Positions 11,652 through 23,386 of a stretch of 64,000 nt of DNA are shown here, in pieces. This stretch comes from Lunularia cruciata (lineage: Eukaryota; Streptophyta; Marchantiopsida; Lunulariales; Lunulariaceae), in assembly GCA_948567375.1 (NCBI GenBank), contig OX419758.1, forward strand, positions 47,869,001-47,933,000. The letters are read 5' to 3'. Numbering within the stretch: position 1 is the first letter of the stretch; every line of letters begins with the position of its first letter. Made by a program: the position numbers and the translations under genes. The notes below the pieces were generated by a model. It was not told where the DNA came from and searched no databases. It worked only from the letters and a program-made list of their open reading frames with translations.

Positions 11652-13051
11652 CCTGTATATGATAGATACTACCTTCACTTTTGGTCCGCTCAAGTTGGGG
11701 CTTCCAGTCAATGCTCCAACAAAAACCCGTCCCCGCTGATTCATTCGAAAGGCTTGTGAAAGGTCATTGGCCTTGACGCCAAAGGTTATAGATTAACCTC
11801 GGGGAGTTTGAAATTTTTTAACACAGGGAGATCGAGACCACCCACCCAGCCCCCAAGTTTAATTTCCATCTGAGGACTTGAACGAACGGTCCCACCTTAA
11901 AATTGAGTACTGTACTACACTGTACTCTAAGAAACAATACCGTTGGAGGCGAAATGGGGGCTGGTGAGAAACAAGCCTCTCCTTGCTGGACTCTAGACAG
12001 TCTCCACACTCGACTTCTCGGATTTTGTCATTGATGCCTGATTTACCTGAAGTGAATCATCTGGATTCTGGACTCCGTTGTTAGGGTTTTCATGTAGACT
12101 GGGCTATTCAGGTTTACTATCCATGTGGTATCTCTGACTCCTTGTCGCGAGTTTGATATACAGGAGAGAGAAAGTGAGTTCTGGAAGACGTAAGATTCTG
12201 GGTTGAAGCCTTGTTGGAATTGAAATTCAAGCTCAGAGACTGATAACGAACTACTGTATGTTGGAGATTAAGGGAACCTTAAAGTAAGTCAACTTGGAAC
12301 ATGTGAAGTTGGACCCACATTCGACGGTCATTCAAGGGCTTTTCCACCGGTGCATGTCTGGGTCATTGGATTGAGACACACATGCTTGCGTTTAGCAATC
12401 TGTCAATTTAAATGTGCTGGGATACTAAGAATAAATGCACATTTTATTTTGCATCAAGCGCTTACTTACAGAATTGTACGAATATTCCATTTTATTCCGG
12501 GACAATTGTGTATATCAATCTGCCGTAAATAGTTTGGCCACCTTAGGCTACTTTATCAATGCATGTGGTATCAGGATAATCTAATGTTCCAAGCATGCTC
12601 AAAGGAGACAACAGTATAATCTTCAGGCACTTCTGAAGTTGAAGTAATCTGGTCAAAATCCTGATATGCCCAAAGTAGATCAGTCGTACGACGTTTCCGT
12701 GGTCGTGCTTGTTGATGTGACTCCTTCTTTCGGACATCAACGAATGCATGGGCTGATTCCTTATTGATTCAAGATCATGCTAGAATAAATTACAGTAATA
12801 AGGAAGCCACAGGCCCAAGTGGTGAGAATTCATGTGAGTCGGCTGGAAGCCTGGAACATTACATGCTAGATCTTTACTTCATCTCGAGGTCATGAGTGAC
12901 GAGCTCTAGTAAGCCTCAACTTTGAAAAAAATAAATTCGCTAATGAATTGATCATTCGGTTCTTTGATTGCTGAATTCCGTCTATCAAGTCAAACACGAA
13001 TGGTTTCTCTTCATGCATGTTATGACCTTGGTGCGGCACGAGATGTTACTT

Positions 13052-13078
13052 TTACTTTTACACGACCTGTAAAAGTAA
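13052..13078. repeat. Inverted repeat, 11-bp arms, 5-base loop
   Basis: TTACTTTTACA (13052-13062) faces TGTAAAAGTAA (13068-13078) across CGACC, a perfect stem. Confidence 0.8.
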
Positions 13079-13192
13079 GAGATGACAGTACTGTTTTGAA
13101 GATGGACGCTGGTTCTAAGTGTAGCTTCATGTCATGGACCGGCGTCCGTTCTTCTTCTCATTCGTAAATTGTTCTGCGGCAATCTCACTAAA

Positions 13193-13218
13193 AAGGGCGA
13201 TTCTCGAGAATCGCCCTT
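13193..13218. repeat. Perfect 26-bp palindrome
   Basis: AAGGGCGATTCTC meets GAGAATCGCCCTT with no spacer. It is centred on CTCGAG and has no nearby gene I can name. Confidence 0.9.
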
Positions 13219-14589
13219 GTCGTGGTAAGAACGTCGGTCCATACCCTCCTCTTATGAAGTTCTTCTAGAGGAAATGAGGGCAGTTATCCACGAGAAAATT
13301 AACATATATTTTCTTGTAAGATCCACTCTTGTCGTTAGTGTGTCTGAATACAAAGGATTCTCTTCATGCGACTCAAATCATGTTTCCTTGATAAATCGCA
13401 AGATTCTTTCATGAGTTACTCTCCAAACTTAAACCATGAGCTTTCATCAATCATTATTCTGAAATTCAACCTGAATGTAAAAGAGAAGTGGAAGTATACG
13501 GTATAAAGTACAAATTTGGCCCCAACCGACTCCATTACGCAGTAATACATAAAACTGTGATCAACGATACTGATATAATACCCATGTCTTGGGTTAATAT
13601 ATGATTGTTTTTATCACGGTTTCATCCATTTCTAGAATACAAGGCCCAATATTCTATTTGTTCTTTCCCGTGAAGTTGGAGCATGTCATGGGAAATTCAA
13701 AGAAAAGCTCTCTCGGAATATTCAATATTCATGGATTCCTTCATTACTCCACGTTGAGCTTAGAACAACAGAAAGTTTCTGAGTATCCTGAAAGTAAGTT
13801 CTAAGCATGACACTTGTAAATCAGAATGCATAAGAGGAAATATCGTTCTTATAGCGCAAGATGAAGTCCACTGGAGATGCTTAGATCTCTCCATACATGG
13901 GTGTTGAGTATGTCTTGAGGTGAGTAAAGCAATCCATTACTTGCTATTGCTAATGGTCCTCCTTTTACAGGCATGTCTTCTTGTGGACCGAGATGCACAT
14001 TCTTTGACTTGGGATATCCGAGTAGTCCAATGCCGCTTCCAGAGATAGAAGATACTGTGCTCCCTACAGTACAGTGGCTGACCTTTTCCTCTCCAACTAA
14101 AGAAATTTCAAGCTGACGTATCCGATTGCAACCATGGAAGGAACTTCAAGCAGCAGTTTAATGCTGCTGGAAAATCAACGTAGGGATTGGCCAGTCAAAC
14201 GCGTCACTCCTCTTCAGGTGGTCCCACTGCAAGGTTTAATCGTAAAAGATAGAATAGCCCAAAGAATTTGCTATTACTTCCTTGGTTGAAAAACAAGTCA
14301 CCGTGACGATTGATTGATGTCAGCACCGGGTCTCTCTCTTTCAACACCAGGCTGAGGTAAGTACCGATCCAGAGATTTGGGTCCTAAGTGTACTAATGAA
14401 GCGGAGCCAACAAAGGAAGAGATCCTGATTAGGACACTAAAAAGCTCGATCCAGTACACAGCGAGCAGTCGCGGAACCTTCCACCATGCTACGTCTTTTC
14501 GGACGAAATGCCAGGCCTGAGGTCACACGGTTGCACGAAATTCGTTCATGTGAGACAACTCAGAGGGTCGTACAGTAACGACTGAACTA

Positions 14590-14624
14590 CCAGTAACAAT
14601 TTGATGCTACCAAATTGTTACTGG
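14590..14624. repeat. Inverted repeat, 14-bp arms, 7-base loop
   Basis: CCAGTAACAATTTG (14590-14603) and CAAATTGTTACTGG (14611-14624) form a perfect stem around ATGCTAC. A shorter stem, AGCAGCA/TGCTGCT, lies at about 14145. Confidence 0.9.
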
Positions 14625-14960
14625 CAAAATCTCTCGTCACCATTTCCTGGTATGAAATTGCCACACCCAAAATCCGTCGACTACCATCGGGACATTGTAA
14701 ATAGAAACTTTTAGCAGTAATGCCTAGCTAACGCAGAGCTCGGAGAAATCTTCTCAACAACCGGTTCATTACCCGATTAGACTGGGACCACCGGCTATTA
14801 CCACACTTTCTGAGCTATTCACGGAAGTATCGTACAAAGCACATTGCCCGACAAAAACGTCCCGGTACTACACTACTATTCCGGTACGCACTATTTACTT
14901 ACCGGAGCGATTCAGCCGATTACCAAGTTGTGGAGTCCACAATCAACCAGAAGAACAGTA

Positions 14961-14993
14961 GGGAGTTTCATAAATAGGTTTGAAAGATGTCTA
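14961..14993 (+). repeat. Left terminal inverted repeat of the Harbinger element
   Basis: Twenty-five of 33 positions match the reverse complement of 24172-24204. It starts GGGAG, like the G-rich ends usual for this superfamily. A 13-base subterminal motif, AACGCTTTGTAAC, follows at 15062. Confidence 0.65.
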
Positions 14994-15456
14994 GGGGATA
15001 AATAATAAATTTTGTAATAATTTTTAGTGAACTCTGTAACTATACGAGATTGTAATAATTGAACGCTTTGTAACTTCAGTTAAGTGATATATTTAGCTAA
15101 TTGCATTCATTTATAAGAATCAAATCTTATGTTAGGGATGTTTTGGAATGTCGTAACTAAATAAATGATTGTTAAAAGAGTGACTTGTTTCCTCAAGAGG
15201 GTGGACACGTAATCATTTAGTCACGTATTGATTATCTGGTTTTGTATTCAAGATCTAAAATGGCCCCGCCCAACAATTCAAATTTGTAAATTGAAATTCA
15301 TCACCCTCTAGAGCAAATGTGCGAGTTTTCAGGCAAGTAACGGTGGTTTTGTAGCTTCGAATTGGTGTGGGAAATGATCAGCACCGCTGTGCGGCAACCA
15401 AGAAATTGATTAGAGTGCGACGATTCTCACACTAGGAGTGCAACAAACTTTTTGCA

Positions 15457-16759
15457 ATGGGAGATCAAGTACCGCGTTTTAGTGTAGGAGACTCCCTTAT
15501 CGACGCTGATCCGGGACCTATAGTCATCTTTGGATTTGCAACCTCAACAGCCATTAGGGAAATTTGGAGACTTGTTGAGGATGGCTTCTTCTATGCTTGG
15601 CAAAAGCAAGGAGGATGAATGATTTCGCATGGCAACACACCATTACAGCCAATACTGGATTATTTGGAGGACCCCAAGCATTTTGCACAAATTCATGGTG
15701 GGAATTGCAAAAAGCCCATTCAGAAATCGACCGCATTTAGTTTCATGGCAACCTTTTTGATTAGAGAGGGTATCGGATTTCCTATCTCTATGACAGGTGA
15801 TAGACTTTACAAGAAATGGTTGCGGTACATGAAACAATACAAAGAAACTTGAGAACTCAAGAACAAGGCTACGGGAGAAGGTCTCACCGAGAAGGAATAT
15901 GGCAAAGGGTGTAGAACTATAGAAGATAAATTGAATGGAATGCGCCCGCATTTTGCAAGAATGGAAGCCATGTTTGGGAGTAGAGCAAACATAAGTCCAC
16001 CGGCAATGGTAAGTTTAGGAGATTGTAATCCTAATTTGAGCGAGATTTGGGAGGCTGGCAAGGAGGAGGTCCATGAAGGTGCGCAAGAGTGCTCCCAATT
16101 CTCATCTCCTCCAGAGGTGGTGCTCCTTGACTCGGGCCCTGAGTTTGCCGCAAACACCCAAGGGGTGGAAATTTTAGCAAGTGGCATGGAGAATGGAATC
16201 CTATCACCAGAGGAGTCTCCATTTGTTCCACCGACCAAGGACTCGCCTTTCATTACACCACCACCGCCTTTAATTTCTACAAGAGATGGATCTGATTGTG
16301 CAGGCCAAGAAGGGGAACATGACCCAAAGAGGAGGAAAGGTGGAATATCTGCAAGTAAGGTACCCAAGTTGTCACCTAATATGTCATTGTCTCAAGATTT
16401 AGCAAAAATTACCATGTTAAAGGGAGATAGTATAGAATCCAGAGAGAGGTTACGACTAGCTGAACTAGAAGCCACCAACATGAGGAAGAGAGAGAAGACA
16501 ATGATGAGAATGGAAGCAGAGCGCGTTAGATTACAGACAGAGAAGATGAAAATTGAAATAGAGAAAAGAAATTGAGTGCAGATAAAAGGAAAGCTAGGCA
16601 GACAAACACAAATTTAAGGAGAAGAGTTTAGAATCAAAGCGCACTCATGAAATCAAAATGAGTCTCATACAAGCAAGGAAAACTCCTGAAGAAATAAGTA
16701 ACTATTTTAAAGTGCTCACTCAGGTTCAACGTCCATCATACTCTACTAATAATGAATAG
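15457..16759 (+). pseudogene. Harbinger ORF1: Myb/SANT-like DNA-binding protein, broken
   Basis: One frame runs from ATG 15457 to TGA 16573-16575, interrupted only by TGA at 15616-15618 and 15850-15852. The coding signal then continues to TAG 16757-16759 through two small frame switches. The part around codons 100-165 (GDRLYKKWLRYMKQYKE, then a G-x-G loop and a conserved KLNGMRPHF) resembles the last helix and following linker of the trihelix-like SANT domain in plant Harbinger ORF1 proteins. The C-terminal third is a long charged coiled coil rich in RMEAERVRLQTEK. In this superfamily ORF1 binds element ends and helps import the transposase into the nucleus. Assignment rests on this pattern and on the transposase in the same element. 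Confidence 0.7.
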
Positions 16760-16929
16760 TATACCACCATGTTACCTTTATTATGATTCTAATAAAGATG
16801 AGTTATGGAAACTTGATAAATGCTTCTAGTATCCGCCTGATGCAACTTGTTACCATTCAATTCCTCACAAGTTTTTGTTTTAGATGTTGTCTTTACCACT
16901 CCGTTCTTGTATTGTCTTTCTTGCACAAT

Positions 16930-17400
16930 AAGCCCAAGATGCCGCTAGTTGACGCTCATAGCCGCCCAAAAAGTCTCTCCTGCCGCTAGTCACCGCTTGT
17001 TGCCACTCAATCCAATGGAACATGAGAAAAAAAATAAAGGCAAGCAAGTTGTGTAGGGTGCTTGTGGGCGCTCGTAGCCACTCATTGGCGCTCGTAGAAG
17101 GGATTGAGTGCTAGTAGGCGCTCATGGTTGTTGGGTGGCCCCTATGTAGGCGCCAAATGACTCTCGTGGCCACTAAGTGGCGCTCAATGACGCTATGAAA
17201 ATGCGCATGAAGGCGCTCGTAGGCGTTGGGTGCCGCTGGGTGGCACCTATGTAGGCGCCAGTTGACCCTTGCAGCCGCTCGTCGGCGCTCAACAAACATG
17301 AAATTTTTGCCCATAGTTGCTCGTCGGCGCTTGACAAACATGAAATTTTTGCCCATAGTCGCTCGGAGGCACTTGTTCGCGCGCGTAGACACTAAGGGCC
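16930..17400. repeat. GC-rich GGCGCT-type degenerate repeat block 1
   Basis: Many variants of GGCGCTCGTAGGCGCT and GCCGCT, about 10-12 bases apart. A cleaner 42-bp duplication (17277-17318, 17319-17360) contains AACATGAAATTTTTGCCCATAG. Frames through it are repetitive and not credible genes. The GC content contrasts sharply with the AT-rich surroundings. Confidence 0.75.
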
Positions 17401-17686
17401 GCTCATGATGTGTTTAGGGTTGAGTGTTTAAAGAGAAATTGCGCCCATATTTGTAAGGTGGTTACAAGTTGGATACAAAAGGCACAACTCAAAATTTAGG
17501 GTTTAGGAAATACAAGAGTTAGACCACAATGAGAGTTCAATATGAGATATGAATATGAGTATGATAATATGAGTTCAATATGAATATGAGAGTTCACAAG
17601 TGTAAACTAAAACATAAATGTATACATGGGGAGAAATGAAAATAATATGTATATAAATGGGGAGCCAATAGAACCTAAACCTATGA

Positions 17687-20076
17687 CTATGGAGGTCGAG
17701 GGGGTGAAGAAGAAGAGGGAGATGCACTATGGTGTCTAAGTGCTACTACTGCATCCTCAAGTCTATGACGATATACATGATGTTGAATCCTAAATGGACT
17801 CAATGACCACCATAGGGGCCACTCACTCTCATCCAAGTCTTGATGCCTAATACCACTAGCAAGAAGAGGATAAGGGTCACAACTATAAGAACTCAATCTA
17901 CCTGATGTCCACTCCTCTTCTGCCCAACTAATAGTAGGCCTATCGTCATGGACAAATCTGTCCAAAGCACTCATCAAAGGGTCAAATGACCAAGTGTATG
18001 ATGCTCTATGTACCCTATAAGGACGGAAGTGGGTAGGGTGGATAGCACCATGTGGATGGTTCCTATAATAAGAGAATGCATAACTATCTATGATCAAAAG
18101 ATCATGAAGAGGTAAACCTAATGAAGTCAGATGCTCATATGATCTAACTCTAAGTCCTCTAAACTTTGAATCTTGTTGTATATCTCTAGAGCACAAACAT
18201 GCCATGAGGCAAGACCCGGTGTGAACTCCCTCAGGGAGTTCAGACCACTACCACATGCTCCATAGCAACCACTCCACTCCATCTGGAGTAAGATCTATCC
18301 ACAAGATAACCTCAAAGCGTAGCAAACAGAACTGGATGAAATGGCAAACACCAGGATGGGCCACCCACCCTACAGGCCCGGACTGTATGTGAGGGAACCA
18401 ATTTTGCATAGTCGTCCCTCTTTCCCATGCACGGAAACCGATAGCACCGTGAATCCATAATGAATACATACAAGTAACATCCATAATAATAATCTTCTTC
18501 TATAGGAAGCCGGGGAAGAGGATACGTGGAATATACTCTCCAGATAGACAAATCCTCTCTCTAAACTTAGTCTGAGTGCCCTGAGTCTCCACACTATGAG
18601 GTAACACATGGGTGGCATCAGTTTGGGTCTGCATCTCATGACAAGTATGGGTCTCACGAGCAATAGTACGTAGTTTGGGTCCAAGATAAGCCACACGAGC
18701 CCTCAAATGAGCTAGACTAATCCTACTCTCCTCTACATGAGCTCTCATCTGAGCTAGACTACTCTCGCTCTCCTCTACCTGAACATGTGCACTCTCACAC
18801 CCCTCTATAGCATATGCTAACTCTTGTGCCTGATTATGTAACTGGAGCCTGTAACCCTCCGCCATGGCACCAGCACCTAGTATGTCCATGTCCAAGTCAC
18901 CTAATCTCTACTCTCTCTCCATCTCAAAAGTAAGTAAGGTCAGATGCCTCTCCTCCTTTGCAACAAGTAAATCCTCTCGCTCACAAAGGAGTCTCTCTTG
19001 CTCTAGTACTAATCTTTCTCTCTCCTCTACACTTTCCAATCTACCCTCACGCTCAAGCACTAATCTTTCTCTCTCCTCTACACTCTCTAGTATACTCTCA
19101 CGCTCAAGGAGATTTCTCTCTCTACACTCAGCCACTCATACACAATCATCTAAAATGTGAGTCATGTCAATTGAATAGGAAGGAGGTGAAGGTACTCTGA
19201 AATGCATGGGGTCACCAACTCCCTCCACAGATGGAGGAAGTGGTGAAGGGGAAGAAGAGTGAAAAGGAGCTATCTCAACAAAGGGTAAGGGTTGTGTCTC
19301 AACATAAATCTATTGAACACCTGTTCACAAGTGGTACATTTAGTTATCCATCAAGTACAAATTCATATTTGAATATACAAATATACAAGTTCACAAGTTC
19401 TTTAATTCAAGCTTCTTAAATGAATTCATTTATTAAATCCGGTAATGGTATATACAAAAGAACTTTGTATGTTTTCTAACATACAAATATATGACAATAT
19501 ATATATATATGACAAAACTCAAACCTAATCAATCAATCACTCACCATCCTCATCATCTCCCTCATCTTCCCCATCATCAGTAGTCTCGTCCTCATCCAAG
19601 TTATCTGCATCCTCATGATCATCACCGTGCTCTCCCTCATGTATAATCTCCTCCTCTCCATCACTCAGGTACATCACGTCCTCCTCTGGAATGAAACCTC
19701 TCTCCACAAAAAGATGTGTGAGTACCTGTCCAAGGAAGGTGACTCTGAACCTACGCTCCTTAGGACTCATCACTTGGCTTTGCAAACTCCCCACCTCCGC
19801 AATGATAGCTCTAAAAGCTAACTCTCTCCAATCATAATCCTCCACACCAAATCTCCTCAACTTGGTCTTGGTGTTGAGTACTAAATGCCCATGTACAATC
19901 TAGGGCCTAATAGTGGGTGCAACTAGTGCACCCATCAACATGAAGAAAGCTCTGAATGCAAGATATACACATTGCCTTGCAAGATATCTTTTTGCAACCT
20001 TGTCCCTTTGTGGAAATCAATCTGAGATAGCTGTGTAAGGAACTATCCTCCGTCTTGGTGTTCTCCCCCTTGGCAT
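17687..20076 (-). pseudogene. Unrecognised two-exon gene inside the Harbinger element, seven premature stops
   Basis: I do not recognise the family. Exon 1 runs from ATG 20076 to 19545, donor G|GTGAGT. Exon 2 runs from 19320 (after ..GAACAG) to TAG 17687-17689. The phase-1 join keeps one frame for about 721 codons without any frameshift. The N-terminus is basic (MPRGRTPRRR). Residues 60-135 look globular. Residues 145-178 are very acidic (DDHEDADN type). Residues 240-400 form a coiled coil with a repeated 17-residue unit (LESVEERERLVLERE). The C-terminal domain, about 455-690, is rich in aromatic residues (LWIHGAIGFRAWERG, GVEWLLWSMW). Premature stops are TGA at 20017 and 19136, and TAG at 19900, 19310, 18908, 18500 and 18248. 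It shares strand with the transposase and lies within the terminal repeats, so it may be cargo, a third element gene, or an older host gene caught inside. Exon 2's start is the weakest point. Confidence 0.65.
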
Positions 20077-20229
20077 AGCAAGTGCATCTCTAACTATATT
20101 TGCAATCAATTGAAACTACCTACCTCTTACCAAACTTGTGCAAGAGACCTTGTCCTATGAACTCACAAACTCTGTACATGGAATGACCTGCACAACCCAC
20201 CAAAAATTTTAGCTCAAACTTCTGTCACA

Positions 20230-20790
20230 AGGACTCAAACTCAGGGGTGGCGCTAGGTGGCGCTAGTAGATGCTTGCGCACAGTCTAGGAAAGAGTGGAG
20301 TGCCGCTAGGTGCCATTGGTAGCCGCTCAAAGCCGTTGTCGGGGGGCGCTTGACAACATAGGGTGGCACTCCCAACCACCGGTGGCACCCGTAGAGCACC
20401 GGGAGGGCGCTCAAGGCCGCACGGACGCTGCCCGTAAGCACAGGTCTGCTAGATGACAATGCGTGATAGTGCAAGGTCCGCGCAGGGCCGCCAAGTGCCG
20501 TGCAAGGACACGGGAAGGTGCTCACGCAAGGAGTAAACGGGATGGGGATGCCGCTGGAAGACGCTTGTCAACGTAGGACGGCGCTGGTAGGTGTTGCGGG
20601 TCAAGGATCCATGCAAGTAAATCTGCGCAGCCTTGTGGGGGCATTGGGTGCCACACGGGGTTGTTGGGTGCCGTGGAGGAGTGCTGAGTGGCGTGCGGAG
20701 AAGGCGCTCGTGTGCAGGGGTTTAGGGTTTGGGATGGTGCTAGATTGCACTGGATGGTGCGGGGGGACGCTGGGTGGCATTGGTGATTTG
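20230..20790. repeat. GC-rich GGCGCT-type degenerate repeat block 2
   Basis: The same motif class as block 1 (GGTGGCGCTAGGTGGCGCTAG, TGGGTGCCGTGG). It lies just upstream of the decayed gene that starts at 20076. Open frames here (20253-20525, 20500-20859) are repeat products. Confidence 0.65.
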
Positions 20791-21479
20791 AAATCAATTT
20801 CCAGAAATAAAATGAACATGTCAAGATGGAATGAAAAGAAAAAAATGATGAATGTTTGAAAAGTACCTCTAGCCGTGGATAGTGAAGTCCAAGAGTTATT
20901 TTCAGCCCATTATATCTAGATTGACCTCCCAAATTCCAGAAATAGCAATTCTAACTTGATGTTTGTCCAGCAAACACCACTTGATAAAATTGGTTGGGTG
21001 TTGAATGGTATGGAATGCAATGAGCCAATCTCCTTCCTGAGTATTTCTCATGTCGGGCCCGTCAACTATCTTTTCGTATCCCCAGATTTTTGCCATGCTT
21101 GAAAGGAATGTGCTCTTGAACTTTTTTCTCTCTTCTCAATCACTTCTTCTCGAGTTGTGCTTCAGCCAGCCAGCCAGGATCCTTGCCTCTCTCCTTCCCC
21201 AGTCTCAAAATGTCACCTGCACACACTCTGCCTTGCAAAATGACTCTCAAAATGACCCTCCAACACCCTTTGCCTCACAAAATGACCCTCAAAATGACCC
21301 TTTCTCCTTCTAAGTACTCACTCACAAATTTCTGCTCCAAACACCCCATGCACTCAAGAATAGAGCTTGCAAATGATAGGAATGGAAAAGAACACATGTT
21401 TATATAACCCAGGCTCACAGAAAAATACTCAATCCCAAACATACTAAAATGTACACTTTGGAGGCAAAATTGCATTTTT

Positions 21480-21790
21480 CACACCCAAAGAACCCAAATC
21501 CCGAGCGGTAACATGCGGCACTCCACGTCGCCAACCGGCGCAGCCAAGCGTCGCCCTATTCACGCAATGCCTACCAGCGCCGCCTAGCAGCACCCACCAT
21601 TGGCGCATACCAGCGCCTATGAGTGCATGTAATATGTGGATAGTTCTGAGCGTCTGCCAGCATCCGCCAGCGTCTATGAGCGCCACTCTCAGTTAATTTT
21701 TTAAGTTTGTGAGCGGCACCCAGTGTGTACGAGCGCCACTCCCGATTAATTTTTTAAGTTTGTGAGCAGCACCCAGCATCATCTCCCGGT
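21480..21790. repeat. GC-rich GGCGCT-type degenerate repeat block 3
   Basis: Reverse-oriented relatives of the motif (CAGCGCC, GAGCGCCACTC, CCAGCGTC). A duplicated segment TTAATTTTTTAAGTTTGTGAGC occurs at about 21694 and 21747. Confidence 0.6.
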
Positions 21791-22025
21791 GTATGCAAGC
21801 TCTGCTCATTTTTCTCCAAGTGCTTGTAAGTGTCAACAAGGACTTACAAATGTATAGATTAAGCTTCATAGAATTATTTTTGCATCCACATGATGTTCTT
21901 ATCATAATATTACATCAAGAAACACTCATGGTCTAAGAAAAGGACTCATGGTCTAAGTTACTAGACTATGAGAAATGAGATGAATACTGAGAATATATAT
22001 TTTATTATAGGGAATCTCAATCAAA

Positions 22026-23386
22026 TCAATTGAGTATATCATCATTGTTATAATCAAGACAATGTTGCATCACCCTTGATCTACTTTCTTCTCTACCAAG
22101 TTCTATACCCTGAAATGACATTTTTGATTCTATTTGAGTCTCCTCTATAAATCCGTCATCGTCCTCTGACCAAAGGTCAGACCTATTGATTAAAAAAGTA
22201 TGTAAAATAATGCACACCGATACCCACTTTAACAAATAAGCATTTCTACTATTGTCTTTCTGTTGCACTCTTAGCTCACAAAGAGAATGCCATCTAGCTT
22301 TCAATACTCCTATACAATGCTCATTTATCACTCTTGCCTTTGCTAAATATTTATTGAACTCCTGCTTGTCTTCTGAGCAAGCCTGCTTGAAAGCGGGTAC
22401 TAGGTGATGCATGGGTACATAACCCAAATCACCTAAAAGGTACTCCTTTGCCTCAAAAGTGCGACACCTCCCTCTTTGGTTCAAATCATTCCATAGTGAT
22501 GATTTTTTCAAACAAGTCATATCATGACATGACACTGGCATTCCTGCAAATAAAAAAAGGCCATACTTTTAGTAAACTAAACAAACAGGATAACCAATGC
22601 ATTGCAAAAATACTAAAAAAAATAACACATAACATGAACCATACCTCCGGAGAAATGTATAACTCTCCTTTTATCATCACAAATAACTTGGCCATTTATA
22701 GAATATGAACCCTTGCGGCTGAAATATATTTCCCCGTCCATAGTTGGTCAGGCTGTAAGAGGGAACAATGTGCCATCTACCAAACCAACACAACCAGGAA
22801 AACCTTTCAGTGCAAAAACAGTGGATATCCTTTTCCTCTCCTCGAGTTTGGGCCAAGCAACTTGACTCCTCATCACATCTAATATGGCTGTCATAACTCT
22901 ATCAGTAAAAGCAATTGTTGAACCAACACTAATGCCCCAAATATTCAAACCCCGTGCAACACAAGCTCCATTGCCGTGATGCCCAAATCTATCCAAAGCT
23001 AGGGCAACTTGGATCCACACGGGTGTTTGCTCTCTTCGATACCTTTTCTCAAAAATCGGGTGAGTCTTAATCAAATCAACTAATATTGAAAAAGAATCCC
23101 CATCCATTCTAGTAAGCTGGCAAAAAGCCTTAGTATCTAGATTTCTAAAATAATCCTTCACAAACTCTCTACTACAAGGGTAAGTAACATGGGGTTCCAA
23201 GTAATGATGAGTATGTGCATACTCCCATCCACTAATAAAACATTCTATCATATCTAAATCTCCTCCTAATTCCTGATCTTCATCTTCTAATCCTGGTAGC
23301 GATATCTCCAAATCTAATTGAATCATCCATTGAATACATTTTCTAATATTTCTGGTTAGTTCTAAACTAGTGCTCACTCTCGGCAT
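22026..23386 (-). pseudogene. PIF/Harbinger DDE transposase, one in-frame TGA
   Basis: Minus strand, ATG 23386 to stop 22026-22028, about 420 codons, with one intron (22544-22644, donor GTATGG, acceptor TTTGCAG) that keeps the frame. The first catalytic Asp is in GCVGLVDGT, the second in LLGDLGY, and the Glu in NEHCIGVLKARW, the order and spacing of DDE_Tnp_4 (Harbinger) nucleases. YFSRKGSYSINGQ is the conserved block after the first Asp. A single TGA at 22748-22750 lies between VDGTLFPLTA and PTMDGE, where relatives have an Arg-rich loop, so a CGA to TGA change is the simplest cause. The enzyme would cut and rejoin the terminal repeats. All three catalytic residues remain. Confidence 0.9.

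Larger units (their letters stand above)
9818..14960. other. Less AT-rich spacer with hairpins, no supported gene
   Basis: From about 10 kb the base composition shifts towards that of the phosphatase locus. Open frames at 10410-10715 and 10736-11002 (both minus) show no family motif, and no convincing exon series was found. The stretch could hold non-coding RNA, decayed genes or exons too short to recognise. Confidence 0.5.

Noticed and set aside
15807-16367. Minus-strand frame of 186 codons opposite Harbinger ORF1
   Set aside because: The plus strand has the coherent 372-codon frame with ORF1-like features; the minus frame is its shadow.
17687-20076. Idea that the TAG/TGA codons are recoded or corrected by U-to-C RNA editing
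   Set aside because: Such editing of stops is known for organelles of hornworts, ferns and lycophytes. This locus is in a nuclear transposon, where C-to-T decay is simpler.
20253-20932. Several overlapping frames on both strands
   Set aside because: They are products of the GC-rich degenerate repeat, with no consistent strand.
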